DNA of 64,000 nucleotides from Micromonospora sp. NBRC 110009. Its GTDB lineage: Bacteria; Actinomycetota; Actinomycetes; Mycobacteriales; Micromonosporaceae. Location: the NCBI RefSeq assembly GCF_030518795.1, contig NZ_CP130427.1:2666001-2730000 (forward strand). The letters are read 5' to 3'. Below are positions 52,784 to 60,698 of the stretch, piece by piece. The translations under genes were made by a program, and so were the position numbers. The stretch's first letter is position 1, and each line of letters opens with the position of its first letter. The notes under the pieces were generated by a model. It saw only the letters and a list, made by a program, of their open reading frames with translations, was not told where the DNA came from and made no database searches.

Positions 52784-53950
52784 ATGACTGTGGACGCGCT
52801 GGAGGCGGCGCGCCGGTTGGCACCGCGACTGGCCGCCCGCGCGGCGGAGCACGACCGGGACGGGTCCTTCCCGGTCGACGACTTCGCCGACCTGCGGGAG
52901 GCCGGGCTCTTCGGGCTGATGGTGCCTCGGGAGCTGGGCGGGACCGGGGCCAGCTTCGCCGAGTACGCGGCCGTGGCCACCGAACTGGCCCGGGGCAACG
53001 GCGCAACCGCCCTGGTGTTCAACATGCACGCCTCGGTCACCGGGGCGTTGGGCGCGGTCACCGAGGAACTGGCCGAGGCGCTCGGCGTACCGGAGGAGGC
53101 GCTGGCCGCCCGGGACCGGCTGCTCCGCGCGGCGGCCGACGGCGCCTGGTACGCGGTGGCCATGAGCGAACGCGGCGCCGGCGCCCGGTTGTCGCAGCTC
53201 AGCACCGTCTACCAGCCGGTCGACGGGGGCTGGCACATCAAGGGCGCCAAGACCTTCTGCTCCGGCGCCGGTCATCCGGACGGCTACCTGGTGGCGGCCC
53301 GCAGCGCCACCGACCAGTCGGTGGTCTCCCAGTTCCTCGTGCCGGCCGGGGCCGGGACCACCGTCGAGCCCACCTGGGACGCGCTCGGCATGCGCGCCAC
53401 CGCCTCGCACGACCTGCACCTGGACGTGACCGTCCCGGCCGACCGGCTGCTCGGCGGGGTGGAGGGGCTGGCCCTGGTGGTCGCCCAGCTCATGCCGCAC
53501 TGGCTGGTGGCCAGCTACGCCGCCGTCTACGTCGGGGTGGCCCGGGCGGCCGTCGACGCCGCCGCCGAGCACCTGAACGCGCGCAACCTCGCCGGCCTGC
53601 CGGCGGTCCGGGCCCGGCTGGGCCGGGCGGACGCGGCGGTCGCCGCCGCCGAGCTGGTGGTGGCCGAGGCGGCCCGCCGGGTCGACGAGGCGCCGGGCGA
53701 CGCGGAGACGAACCGCTGGGTGTGGCGGGCCAAGCTGCTCGCCGGCACCACCGCCGCCGACGTGGCGGCGTCCATGCTGGAGGCGGCCGGCACCTCGGCC
53801 ACCCGCCGGGGCCACCCGCTGGAACGGCTCTACCGGGACGCCCGCTGTGGCTCGCTGCACCCGGCCACGTCGGACGTCTGCGCCGACTGGCTCGGCGTCG
53901 CCGCGCTCGGCGGCGACCCGGACCGCGACGGCTCGGCACCTCGTTGGTGA
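52784..53950 (+). CDS. Acyl-CoA dehydrogenase-fold flavoprotein
   Basis: The 388-residue protein from ATG 52784 (with GGGAG about 6 nt upstream) has the acyl-CoA dehydrogenase layout: an N-terminal helical domain (LREAGLFGLMVPRELGGTG), a middle beta domain (YAVAMSERGAGA... GWHIKGAKTFCSGA), and a C-terminal helical domain. The catalytic glutamate of typical dehydrogenases is not apparent at its usual place, so it may instead be a flavin hydroxylase or a desaturase of an unusual substrate. It lies between the methyltransferase and the polyketide synthase genes. Confidence 0.82.
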   Translation: MTVDALEAARRLAPRLAARAAEHDRDGSFPVDDFADLREAGLFGLMVPRELGGTGASFAEYAAVATELARGNGATALVFNMHASVTGALGAVTEELAEALGVPEEALAARDRLLRAAADGAWYAVAMSERGAGARLSQLSTVYQPVDGGWHIKGAKTFCSGAGHPDGYLVAARSATDQSVVSQFLVPAGAGTTVEPTWDALGMRATASHDLHLDVTVPADRLLGGVEGLALVVAQLMPHWLVASYAAVYVGVARAAVDAAAEHLNARNLAGLPAVRARLGRADAAVAAAELVVAEAARRVDEAPGDAETNRWVWRAKLLAGTTAADVAASMLEAAGTSATRRGHPLERLYRDARCGSLHPATSDVCADWLGVAALGGDPDRDGSAPRW

Positions 53951-54044
53951 GCGTGCGGAGTGAGCCAGGTTTGCGAGCCCCGCAGTCGCGAACGAAGGGC
54001 GGCCCGGTGAGCGAAGTCGCGAACGGACGGCGATCGTTGGTGAG
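53941..54044. repeat. 82-bp element flanked by 11-bp direct repeats
   Basis: TCGTTGGTGAG occurs at 53941-53951, over the acyl-CoA dehydrogenase stop, and again at 54034-54044. The 82 bp between them contain a second direct repeat, AGTCGCGAACG, at 53984-53994 and 54015-54025 (31-bp period). This is the pattern of a short inserted repetitive element with a target-site duplication. No terminal inverted repeats are obvious. Confidence 0.5.
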
Positions 54045-54077
54045 GGAGTGGTGGATCAGGTCCGAGAGGTGGGGGAC

Positions 54078-55127
54078 ATGGCCGTGCCGGTGATCGCGGG
54101 CCTGGGTGTGGCGCAGCCGCCCGCCGTCGCACAGGAGGAGCTCTGGGCGGGCTTCTTCGCGAAGCACTTCTCCGGCAGCACCCGCGCGCTGGCCGAGCGC
54201 ATCTTCGCCAACTCCGGCGTGTCCCGACGGCAGGCGGCGGTGAACCCGCTGCTGGAGGACGTCTCGGAGTGGCCGACGGAGCGCCGGATGCGCCGCTACC
54301 AGGTCGAGGCGTTGCCGCTCGGCAAGGAGGCGGTGAGCCGCGCCCTGACCGCCGCCGGCCTCGACGCGGGCGACATCGGGCTCTTCGTGGTCTGCTCCTG
54401 CACCGGGTACGCCACCCCGGGGCTGGACATCCTGCTCGCCCGGGACCTGGGCATGGCCCCGGACACCCAGCGCATGTTCGTCGGGCACATGGGCTGCTAC
54501 GCGGCCCTGCCGGGGCTCGGCGCGGCGAGCGACTTCGTCACCGCCCGGGGGCGCCCGGCGCTGTTGCTCTGCGCGGAGCTGACCAGCCTGCACATCCAGC
54601 CGGCCCGGGCCCGGGTGGACACCCAGCAGATCGTCTCGCATGCGCTCTTCTCGGACGCCGCGGTCGCCGCCGTGGTCGTCCCCGGCGGCCCCGGGTACGC
54701 GCTGCGCGAGATCACCTCGGTCACCGACACCTCCACCGCCGACCACATGACCTGGGACGTCACCGACACCGGCTTCCGGATGGGGTTGTCGCCGAAGGTC
54801 CCGCAGGTGCTCTCGCACCACGTCCGGGCCCTGGTCGACGACCTGCTGGCCCGGCACGGGCGGACGATCTCCGAGGTGGACGGCTGGGCGGTGCACCCGG
54901 GCGGCCCGCGCATCCTCAACGTGGCCGAACGCGAGCTGGCCCTGCCGCCGGAGGCGCTCGCGGCGTCCCGGGCCATCCTGGACGAGCACGGCAACTGTTC
55001 GTCCCCGACGGTGCTGCTCATCCTCGACCGGCTGTACCGGGCCGCGCGGCCGCCGGAGCGGATCGTGCTGCTCGCCTTCGGCCCGGGCCTGACCCTCTAC
55101 GCGGCCCTGCTGGACCTCATCGCCTGA
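54078..55127 (+). CDS. Type III polyketide synthase
   Basis: The 349-residue enzyme has the chalcone-synthase-fold triad Cys140 (FVGHMGCYAALPG), His273 (WAVHPGGPRIL) and Asn306 (EHGNCSSP). The stretch FVVCSCTGYATPGLD is the usual conserved block. Enzymes of this type in actinomycetes condense a fatty acyl starter with malonyl-CoA to alkylresorcinols, pyrones or quinone precursors. The start ATG 54078 follows GAGAGGTGGGGG. With the nearby prenyltransferase and methyltransferase it forms a small biosynthetic locus similar in content to the Actinoplanes alkyl-dihydrogeranyl-methoxyhydroquinone cluster. Confidence 0.92.
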   Translation: MAVPVIAGLGVAQPPAVAQEELWAGFFAKHFSGSTRALAERIFANSGVSRRQAAVNPLLEDVSEWPTERRMRRYQVEALPLGKEAVSRALTAAGLDAGDIGLFVVCSCTGYATPGLDILLARDLGMAPDTQRMFVGHMGCYAALPGLGAASDFVTARGRPALLLCAELTSLHIQPARARVDTQQIVSHALFSDAAVAAVVVPGGPGYALREITSVTDTSTADHMTWDVTDTGFRMGLSPKVPQVLSHHVRALVDDLLARHGRTISEVDGWAVHPGGPRILNVAERELALPPEALAASRAILDEHGNCSSPTVLLILDRLYRAARPPERIVLLAFGPGLTLYAALLDLIA

Positions 55128-55154
55128 GGGGACGTGCCGCGTGCGTCGCGCCGA

Positions 55155-55160
55155 TATCCT
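55155..55160 (+). promoter_or_regulatory. -10 box for a leaderless membrane-anchored protein mRNA
   Basis: TATCCT is followed by 6 nt (CACCCG) and GTG 55167. No Shine-Dalgarno sequence is present. Confidence 0.6.
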
Positions 55161-55166
55161 CACCCG

Positions 55167-55712
55167 GTGGGCACCGACGACCGGGTACGGACCGCGTTGC
55201 TGGCCGGGTTGACCGTGGCGGCGCTGGCCGCCGGCGGCTGGTGGTGGCGGGCGGCCGCCCCGGCCACCGGACCGGTCGGCGCGAGGCCGAGCCCGTCGGC
55301 GGCCGAGCCGACCGAGCCGATCGTGGGCCAGGTGTTCCAGGTGGACCCGAGCACCGGGCAGGTGGTGAGCGAGGCCCTCGACGGGCAGGCGGGTCCCGCT
55401 CCTGGCGAGACGCTGATCTCGCACGTCGTGTGGGAGGACCGGTCCCACCTCGGTGCCGGCGACGATCCACTGGTCCGGCAGACCGACCCGTCGGCCGGCG
55501 AGCGCTTCCTGCTCACGGTCGGCTGCACCGGAGCGGGCACGCTGCGGGTGGCCTGGTCGGGCGCCGAGGAGGACGGCCCGGGTCTGGTGACGAGCTGTTC
55601 CAGCCCGCGGACGACGCAGCCGATCACCGCCCAGGGCGGGCCGTTGCAGACGCGCTTCACCGTGAGCGACGGGGCGGTCGACCTGGACGCCCGGCTCGTC
55701 TCGCTGTTCTGA
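55167..55712 (+). CDS. Small membrane-anchored extracytoplasmic protein
   Basis: The 181-residue protein has an N-terminal membrane helix (about 8-25, LLAGLTVAALAAGGWWW), a short Pro/Ala linker, and a beta-rich domain with two cysteines (LTVGCTGAG and TSCSSPRT). No family is recognised. GTG 55167 fits the leaderless promoter; the frame is open upstream to GTG 55134. It converges with the next gene. Confidence 0.65.
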   Translation: MGTDDRVRTALLAGLTVAALAAGGWWWRAAAPATGPVGARPSPSAAEPTEPIVGQVFQVDPSTGQVVSEALDGQAGPAPGETLISHVVWEDRSHLGAGDDPLVRQTDPSAGERFLLTVGCTGAGTLRVAWSGAEEDGPGLVTSCSSPRTTQPITAQGGPLQTRFTVSDGAVDLDARLVSLF

Positions 55713-55721
55713 CCCGGCGGG

Positions 55722-56444
55722 TCAGGTGGCCAGCCGCGCCAGGTCGTCCCGGTACGCCTCGGCCGGTCCCAGCTCGGGCACCACCCGGACCAGGGTGCCG
55801 TCCCGGTCCACCAGCAGGGCGGTGGCGACGCCGGGCTGGGCGGCGAGGTGGAGATAGGCGCGCAGGCCGCCGGCCGGGTCGGCCAGGGGGCGTACCCCGG
55901 GGATCTCGGAGGTCTCGACCTCGCGGCCCTCGGTGACGGTGACCACCGTGACGGCCGGGGGCGCGGCGGCGGCCGCCTCGGTCACCTGCTCCGCGCAGGC
56001 GCAGGCGTCGACCAGGACGATCATCGCGGGCAGCAGGCTGCGCAGCGGCACCGGGGAGTTCTCGGCGTCGACCAGGTCGAGCGCGGGAAGCGGCCCGACC
56101 GGGCCCGGGATGGCGGTCGGGTAGGGGACGACGGTGGGGCTGGCCCCCGAGCGGATCGACCGGGGCCAGGTGACCGCGGCCAGCCCGGTGAGCGTGACCA
56201 TTATCGAGACCACCAGGGCGAGCATCGGCAGCCCGAGCGGCGGGCGGCCGTCCGGGCGCGGGGTGAGACCGAGCCGGCGGCGCCAGCCCGCGCGCCGGCG
56301 TACCCGGCGGAGTTCACGGCGGAGCTGGCGGGCCTCGTCGGCGAGCGCCGAGGCGTCGTCAGGGACGACCACCCGACCCCACTCCGGCGGCAGGTCGGGA
56401 AGCCCGTCCGGTGGCCCGTGGCCTTCAGCGTCAGGCATGCCCAT
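55722..56444 (-). CDS. Membrane-anchored thioredoxin-like protein
   Basis: The 240-residue protein from ATG 56444 has a charged N-terminal region with a short coiled coil ([18 protein letters not shown]), one membrane helix (about 75-97), and an extracytoplasmic domain with a thioredoxin/AhpC-like order. A strand-turn MIVLVDACACAEQV carries a CAC in place of CxxC, followed by VTVVTVTEGR and ALLVDRDGTLVRVV. The missing CxxC argues against normal redox activity. The function is unknown. Confidence 0.6.
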   Translation of the reverse strand: MGMPDAEGHGPPDGLPDLPPEWGRVVVPDDASALADEARQLRRELRRVRRRAGWRRRLGLTPRPDGRPPLGLPMLALVVSIMVTLTGLAAVTWPRSIRSGASPTVVPYPTAIPGPVGPLPALDLVDAENSPVPLRSLLPAMIVLVDACACAEQVTEAAAAAPPAVTVVTVTEGREVETSEIPGVRPLADPAGGLRAYLHLAAQPGVATALLVDRDGTLVRVVPELGPAEAYRDDLARLAT

Positions 56445-56772
56445 CGGACCCCCAGGAGCCGTCTCGGTGAGCGGACGTCGCGTCCACGTCCAGCGTCCCG
56501 CACCGGCCCGCGTACCGCCACACCTGGGCGCACGTGGGATTCCAGGGCTACCATGGAAGGAGCGCATCGCCCTAGATATCGACGCTCCTGTGACTCGCAT
56601 CGGGTTGTCATCCGATCGTCACGGAGCGTGTTGAAACCATCGGTTTGACCGCCTGTCAAGCTGAAGAAATACCTCTCACAGGGCCCCTGAGCTGCGCCAA
56701 CGGTCAGGACAGCGGTGAGACATCGGTGCCTGAGCGTGTTACCCTAGACACAGCGAAAGGGGTTTCGAACCT
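56445..56772 (+). promoter_or_regulatory. carD upstream region; promoter at about 56717-56745
   Basis: This 328-bp region has no supported gene. GAGACA (56717-56722) and TACCCT (56740-56745), 17 bp apart, form a plausible carD promoter. AAACC-ATC-GGTTT near 56635 is a small inverted repeat. The AAAGGGG before the ATG could serve as the ribosome site. Confidence 0.5.
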
Positions 56773-57258
56773 ATGGTTTTCAGTGTCGGCGAGACCGTTG
56801 TTTACCCCCACCACGGGGCCGCACTCATCGAGGCAATCGAGACTCGGGTCATCAAGGGTGAGGAAAAGCAGTACCTCGTCCTGAGGGTCGCGCAGGGTGA
56901 CCTGACGGTCCGGGTGCCCGCTGAGAACGCCGAGATCGTGGGTGTGCGCGAGGTGGTCGGCGAAGAGGGCCTGGGCAAGGTCTTCGACGTGCTCCGTGCT
57001 CCGCACACCGAGGAGCCGACCAACTGGTCGCGGCGTTACAAGGCGAATCTGGAGAAGCTGGCCTCCGGCAACCCGCTGAAGGTCGCCGAGGTCGTCCGCG
57101 ACCTGTGGCGCCGGGAGCGGGAGCGGGGTCTGTCCGCGGGCGAGAAGCGCATGCTCGCCAAGGCCCGCGACATTCTCGTCGGCGAGGTCGCGCTGGCCGA
57201 GAAGAGCACCAAGGACGAGGCGGAGACGCTGCTCGACAAGGTCCTGACCGAGGCCTGA
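56773..57258 (+). CDS. carD: CarD family RNA polymerase-binding transcription factor
   Basis: CarD binds the RNA polymerase beta subunit and stabilises open complexes, chiefly at rRNA promoters. The 161-residue protein has the N-terminal Tudor-like RNAP-interaction domain ([21 protein letters not shown]) and the C-terminal helical DNA-binding domain, including the Trp wedge in [19 protein letters not shown]. It is the first gene of a carD-ispD-ispF arrangement conserved in actinobacteria. Confidence 0.95.
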   Translation: MVFSVGETVVYPHHGAALIEAIETRVIKGEEKQYLVLRVAQGDLTVRVPAENAEIVGVREVVGEEGLGKVFDVLRAPHTEEPTNWSRRYKANLEKLASGNPLKVAEVVRDLWRRERERGLSAGEKRMLAKARDILVGEVALAEKSTKDEAETLLDKVLTEA

Positions 57259-57302
57259 GTTCCACAGCATCGTCCTACCCACCCCGTAGCAAAGAAATCC
57301 GA

Positions 57303-57352
57303 GGACCGCGACGTGACCGCGCAGCTCAATCCGCGCGGTGACGTCGCGGTCC
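57303..57352 (+). terminator. 20-bp stem-loop covering the ispD start codon
   Basis: GGACCGCGACGTGACCGCGC (57303-57322) pairs with GCGCGGTGACGTCGCGGTCC (57333-57352), with one G-G mismatch at the last base of the ispD GTG. The loop is 10 nt, and a T-rich CTTGTTCCT follows. It could be the carD terminator, an attenuator, or a translational lock on ispD. Confidence 0.78.
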
Positions 57353-58008
57353 TTGTTCCTGCGGCCGGTGCCGGCGTACGCCTCGGCCCCGGCGCCCCCA
57401 AGGCGTTGCGGCTGCTCGCCGGCGAGCCGCTGCTGGTGCACGCGGTACGCCGGATCGCGGCGGCCCCCTCGGTGCACACCGTCGTGGTGGCCGCCCCGGC
57501 GGCCGACGTCGAGGCGGTCCGGGCGATGCTCGCGCCGGTCGCCCCGGTGACCGTGGTGGCCGGCGGGGCGGAGCGCCAGGCGTCGGTGGCCGCCGCGCTG
57601 GCCGCCGTCCCGGCCGGCCCGGAGATCGTCCTGGTGCACGACGCGGCCCGCGCGCTCACCCCGCCCGAGCTGGTCGAATCGGTGGCCGAGGCGGTCCGCT
57701 CGGGGCACGACGCGGTGATCCCGGTCCTCCCGGTCGTCGACACGATCAAGGAGGTCGACGCCGCCGAGCGGGTGCTCGGCACGGTCGACCGCGCCGCCCT
57801 CCGGTCGGTGCAGACCCCGCAGGGCTTCCGCCGGTCGGTGCTGACCGCCGCGCACGAGGCGGCCGGGGATCCGCTGACCGACGACGCCGGCCTGGCCGAG
57901 AAGCAGGGCGTGCCGGTCTTCTGCGTACCCGGGTCGGAGTTCGCTCTGAAGATCACCCGGCCGTTCGACCTGGCCCTCGCCGAGCACCTGCTGGCGGCCG
58001 GGGCCTGA
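57313..58008 (+). CDS. ispD: 2-C-methyl-D-erythritol 4-phosphate cytidylyltransferase
   Basis: IspD attaches CMP to methylerythritol phosphate in the non-mevalonate isoprenoid pathway. The 231-residue protein has the CTP-binding loop [57 protein letters not shown], and [15 protein letters not shown] 57313 is the only credible start because the next conserved residues follow at once; it lies inside a long hairpin. ispF follows with its own leaderless promoter. Confidence 0.94.
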   Translation: MTAQLNPRGDVAVLVPAAGAGVRLGPGAPKALRLLAGEPLLVHAVRRIAAAPSVHTVVVAAPAADVEAVRAMLAPVAPVTVVAGGAERQASVAAALAAVPAGPEIVLVHDAARALTPPELVESVAEAVRSGHDAVIPVLPVVDTIKEVDAAERVLGTVDRAALRSVQTPQGFRRSVLTAAHEAAGDPLTDDAGLAEKQGVPVFCVPGSEFALKITRPFDLALAEHLLAAGA

Positions 58009-58012
58009 CGCG

Positions 58013-58018
58013 TACCCT
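58013..58018 (+). promoter_or_regulatory. -10 box for leaderless ispF mRNA
   Basis: TACCCT is followed by 6 nt (CGGCTC) and ATG 58025, only 17 nt after the ispD stop. ispF could thus be transcribed independently of ispD. Confidence 0.6.
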
Positions 58019-58024
58019 CGGCTC

Positions 58025-58507
58025 ATGATCGTTCCTCGGGTGGCCATCGGCACGGACGTGCACGCCTTCGCGGCCGGGCGGCCCTGCTGGGTCGCCGGCC
58101 TGCACTGGCCGGACCAGGACGGCCTCGCCGGCCACTCCGACGCCGACGTGGTGGCGCACGCCGCCTGCAACGCCCTGCTCTCCGCCGCCGGCCTCGGCGA
58201 CCTGGGCGCCAACTTCGGCGTCGACCAGCCGGAGTGGGCGGGCGCGTCCGGGGTGACACTGCTCACCGAGAGCGCCCGGCGGGTCCGGGCGGCCGGCTTC
58301 CGGATCGGCAACGTGTCGGTCCAGGTGATCGGCAACCGCCCGAAGATCGGTCCGCGCCGGGACGAGGCGCAGCGGGTGCTCTCCGCCGCGGTGGGCGCCC
58401 CGGTCACGGTCTCCGCCGCCACCACCGACGGGCTCGGCTTCACCGGGCGCGGTGAGGGGCTGACCGGCATCGCGGTGGCCCTGGTGTACGAGGCGCCGAC
58501 CGACTGA
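58025..58507 (+). CDS. ispF: 2-C-methyl-D-erythritol 2,4-cyclodiphosphate synthase
   Basis: IspF cyclises CDP-methylerythritol phosphate. The 160-residue trimeric enzyme has the zinc-site IGTDVHAF, the loop [43 protein letters not shown], and [14 protein letters not shown]. It is separate from ispD here, unlike the IspDF fusions of some bacteria. Confidence 0.95.
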   Translation: MIVPRVAIGTDVHAFAAGRPCWVAGLHWPDQDGLAGHSDADVVAHAACNALLSAAGLGDLGANFGVDQPEWAGASGVTLLTESARRVRAAGFRIGNVSVQVIGNRPKIGPRRDEAQRVLSAAVGAPVTVSAATTDGLGFTGRGEGLTGIAVALVYEAPTD

Positions 58508-58524
58508 GGCGACGCCGGTCCAGA

Positions 58525-58557
58525 CCCGCGAGGCGCCGCGAACAGCGCCCTCGCGGG
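58525..58557. terminator. Terminator between ispF and the convergent secreted-protein gene
   Basis: CCCGCGAG (58525-58532) pairs with CTCGCGGG (58550-58557), with further GCGC pairing inside after a one-base bulge. It lies between two convergent stop codons. Confidence 0.65.
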
Positions 58558-58575
58558 CCCGGCGAGCGGCGGTGC

Positions 58576-59103
58576 TCAGGCCACGTCGGCGCAGAGGTCG
58601 TGCACGGTGCCGTGCCGCATCGTGAGGGTCTTCACGCCGGTGGGGCTGAACTGGACGGTGTACTCACCGTCGATGATGTACAGCCCCTTCGGCAGGGAAC
58701 CGCCGTTCTCGCGGAAACCGAACAGCACCGGACCGGTCACGTACCAGGTCATCGAGCCGTCGGTGCCGTATTCGATCCGGGCGCTGCCGCTCGCGTCGGT
58801 GATCGTGCTGGCCCCGGTCTCCAGATTCGTGAACCGGCCGATCAGGGCACCCTGGTAGAGCTCCCGCTCCGGCGAGCCGTCCGGGTACGTCGACACGGTC
58901 AGCTTCCGGACCTCGTCCAGGATCGGCTCACTCCGTACGGCGAAGTCGCAGCGGGCACCGGCCGGCAGCTCGAACGCGGCCTGCGGCGCCGGCTCCCAGA
59001 CCCCGGGGGCGATGTCGCCGCTCGCGGCGGACGCCGGCACCGGACCGGCCGCGACGAGGGCTGCCGCGGCCAGCGCCGCTCCGACACTTCTCAGGTAACG
59101 CAT
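58576..59103 (-). CDS. Secreted protein of unknown function
   Basis: The 175-residue protein from ATG 59103 (GGAG 5 nt upstream) has a clear signal peptide, cleaved near ASA-AS (about residue 26). The mature part is beta-rich with two cysteines (ARCDFAV near the start and DLCADVA at the end) likely to form a disulfide joining the termini. Segments such as GSMTWYVTGPVLF and YTVQFSPTGVKTLTMRHG suggest a small beta-barrel. It is divergent from a transcription factor gene, separated by 175 bp. Confidence 0.7.
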   Translation of the reverse strand: MRYLRSVGAALAAAALVAAGPVPASAASGDIAPGVWEPAPQAAFELPAGARCDFAVRSEPILDEVRKLTVSTYPDGSPERELYQGALIGRFTNLETGASTITDASGSARIEYGTDGSMTWYVTGPVLFGFRENGGSLPKGLYIIDGEYTVQFSPTGVKTLTMRHGTVHDLCADVA

Positions 59104-59278
59104 GATCACTCCATTCGTCTCCAGTGGTGGGACGGACTCAGCGTCACCGAGCTGGCTCACCATCGGCTCACCAGACACCCGACCTGACCGGCGTCGGCGG
59201 GGCGAACGCCGGCCCCGGACACACCACCGGCTCACCGGCCCGACAACCTGGTGCGGGGGTCAGGCGGTTTCAAGGGGC

Positions 59279-60634
59279 ATGGACTTCCACCTGCTCGGAC
59301 CGTTCGAGGCCCGCCACGACGGCCAGCTCGTCGAGGTCGGCAGCCGGCGTCAGGAGCGTTCGCTGCTCGGTGTGCTGCTGCTCGAGCCGGGTCGACTGGT
59401 CAGCACCGACCGCCTGATCGACCTGCTGTGGCACGGTTCGCCGCCGGCCTCGGCCCGGGGCGCGGTGCACACGTACGTCGGCCGGCTCCGGGCGTCGCTG
59501 ACGCCGTACGGGGTGCGGATCAGCACCCGGGGCGACGGCTACCTCGTCGAGGCGGACGGGCACCGGGTCGACGTGGTGGAGTTCGCGGCGCTCGTCGGGC
59601 AGGCGGGCGACACCGCCGATCCGGCCGAACGGGTGCGGCTGCTGGAGCGGGCGCTCACCCGGTGGCGGGGGCCGCTGCTCGCCGACAGCGCCGACGACGA
59701 GCTGCGGGAACGGTTGCAGGGCCCGCTCGAGGAGCTGCGGCTGGCCGGCGTCGAGCTGCGGGCGGAGGCCCGGCTCGCCCTGAACCAGCCCGACCGGGCG
59801 ATCACCGAACTGACGCCGCTGGTGGCGCGGCACCCGACCCGGGAACCGCTCGTCGCCACCCTGATGACCGCCCTCCACCGGGGGGCCCGGCGGGCGGAGG
59901 CCCTGCGGCTCTACCGGACCACCCGGGACCTCCTGGTGGCGGACCTGGGGGTGGAGCCGGGGTCGCGGCTGCGCGACGTGCACCGCCGGATCCTCGCGGA
60001 TGACGACCGGCTCGACCGTCCGGGCCGGCCCATCTTCGAGGTGCGGGTGCGCGACGAGCAGCTGCCCTGGAGCGTGGGTGGGCATCCCGCCCTCGACTTC
60101 TGCAACACCTTCGCGGGTTGGGGCCTCGCGCCCTCGCCGCCACGGGGTGAATGGCTGCGGAGCTACCGGACCCTGGCGGTGTGGATCGGCCACGTCGGAC
60201 TGGCCGACGAGGTGTCGGTGAGTCGCCTGCTCCATCTCGCCCGGCGCGACCCCGGCCGGGCCGACGCGTTGCTCACCGAGGCCCGCGCCCTCCGCGCGAC
60301 GCTGTACGCCTGCCTGGTCGCCCCGGACGACCGGCGGGCCTTCGAAACGGTCGCCCGGTACGCGGAGGCCGCGGCGCGTACCCTCGTGTTCCGCCCGGAG
60401 GCCGACGGGCGGGGGCGCTGGTGGCCGGACCTGACCGCCGGACTCCGGTTGCCGCTGCACGCGGTCGCGTGGAGCGCCGCGCAACTGCTCGCCGACCCGC
60501 GCCGGCTCACCGTCCGGGTCTGCCCGGACGAGCAGTGCGGCTGGCTCTTCCTCGACGAGACCGGCCTGCGCCGATGGTGCAGCATGGGCACCTGCGGTCG
60601 CCGGGCCGCCGGGACCACCTGCCGGAGCGCCTGA
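59279..60634 (+). CDS. Fusion regulator: OmpR-type winged helix, BTAD domain, ABATE/CGNR zinc finger
   Basis: The 451-residue protein from ATG 59279 starts like an AfsR/SARP regulator: a winged-helix DNA-binding domain (about 1-95, LLGPFEARHDG... GAVHTYVGRLRASL) and a bacterial transcriptional activation domain (about 96-250, AEARLALNQPDRAITEL). The C-terminal part matches the ABATE domain plus CGNR zinc finger (from about 265, HPALDFCNTFAGWG). It ends with the cysteines C415, C420, C434 and C439 (CPDEQCGW and CSMGTCGRR, where CGNR is CGRR). These halves are normally separate proteins. It is divergent from a secreted-protein gene, a likely target. Confidence 0.8.
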   Translation: MDFHLLGPFEARHDGQLVEVGSRRQERSLLGVLLLEPGRLVSTDRLIDLLWHGSPPASARGAVHTYVGRLRASLTPYGVRISTRGDGYLVEADGHRVDVVEFAALVGQAGDTADPAERVRLLERALTRWRGPLLADSADDELRERLQGPLEELRLAGVELRAEARLALNQPDRAITELTPLVARHPTREPLVATLMTALHRGARRAEALRLYRTTRDLLVADLGVEPGSRLRDVHRRILADDDRLDRPGRPIFEVRVRDEQLPWSVGGHPALDFCNTFAGWGLAPSPPRGEWLRSYRTLAVWIGHVGLADEVSVSRLLHLARRDPGRADALLTEARALRATLYACLVAPDDRRAFETVARYAEAAARTLVFRPEADGRGRWWPDLTAGLRLPLHAVAWSAAQLLADPRRLTVRVCPDEQCGWLFLDETGLRRWCSMGTCGRRAAGTTCRSA

Positions 60635-60685
60635 CCGCGCCGTCGTCCCGCTCGACGCTGGTCGGCGGGCCGGGGCGGCGGCGGT

Positions 60686-60691
60686 TACGCT
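60686..60691 (+). promoter_or_regulatory. -10 box for a leaderless TPR-protein mRNA
   Basis: TACGCT is followed by 7 nt and ATG 60699. No Shine-Dalgarno sequence is present. Confidence 0.58.
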
Positions 60692-60698
60692 CGCCGGG

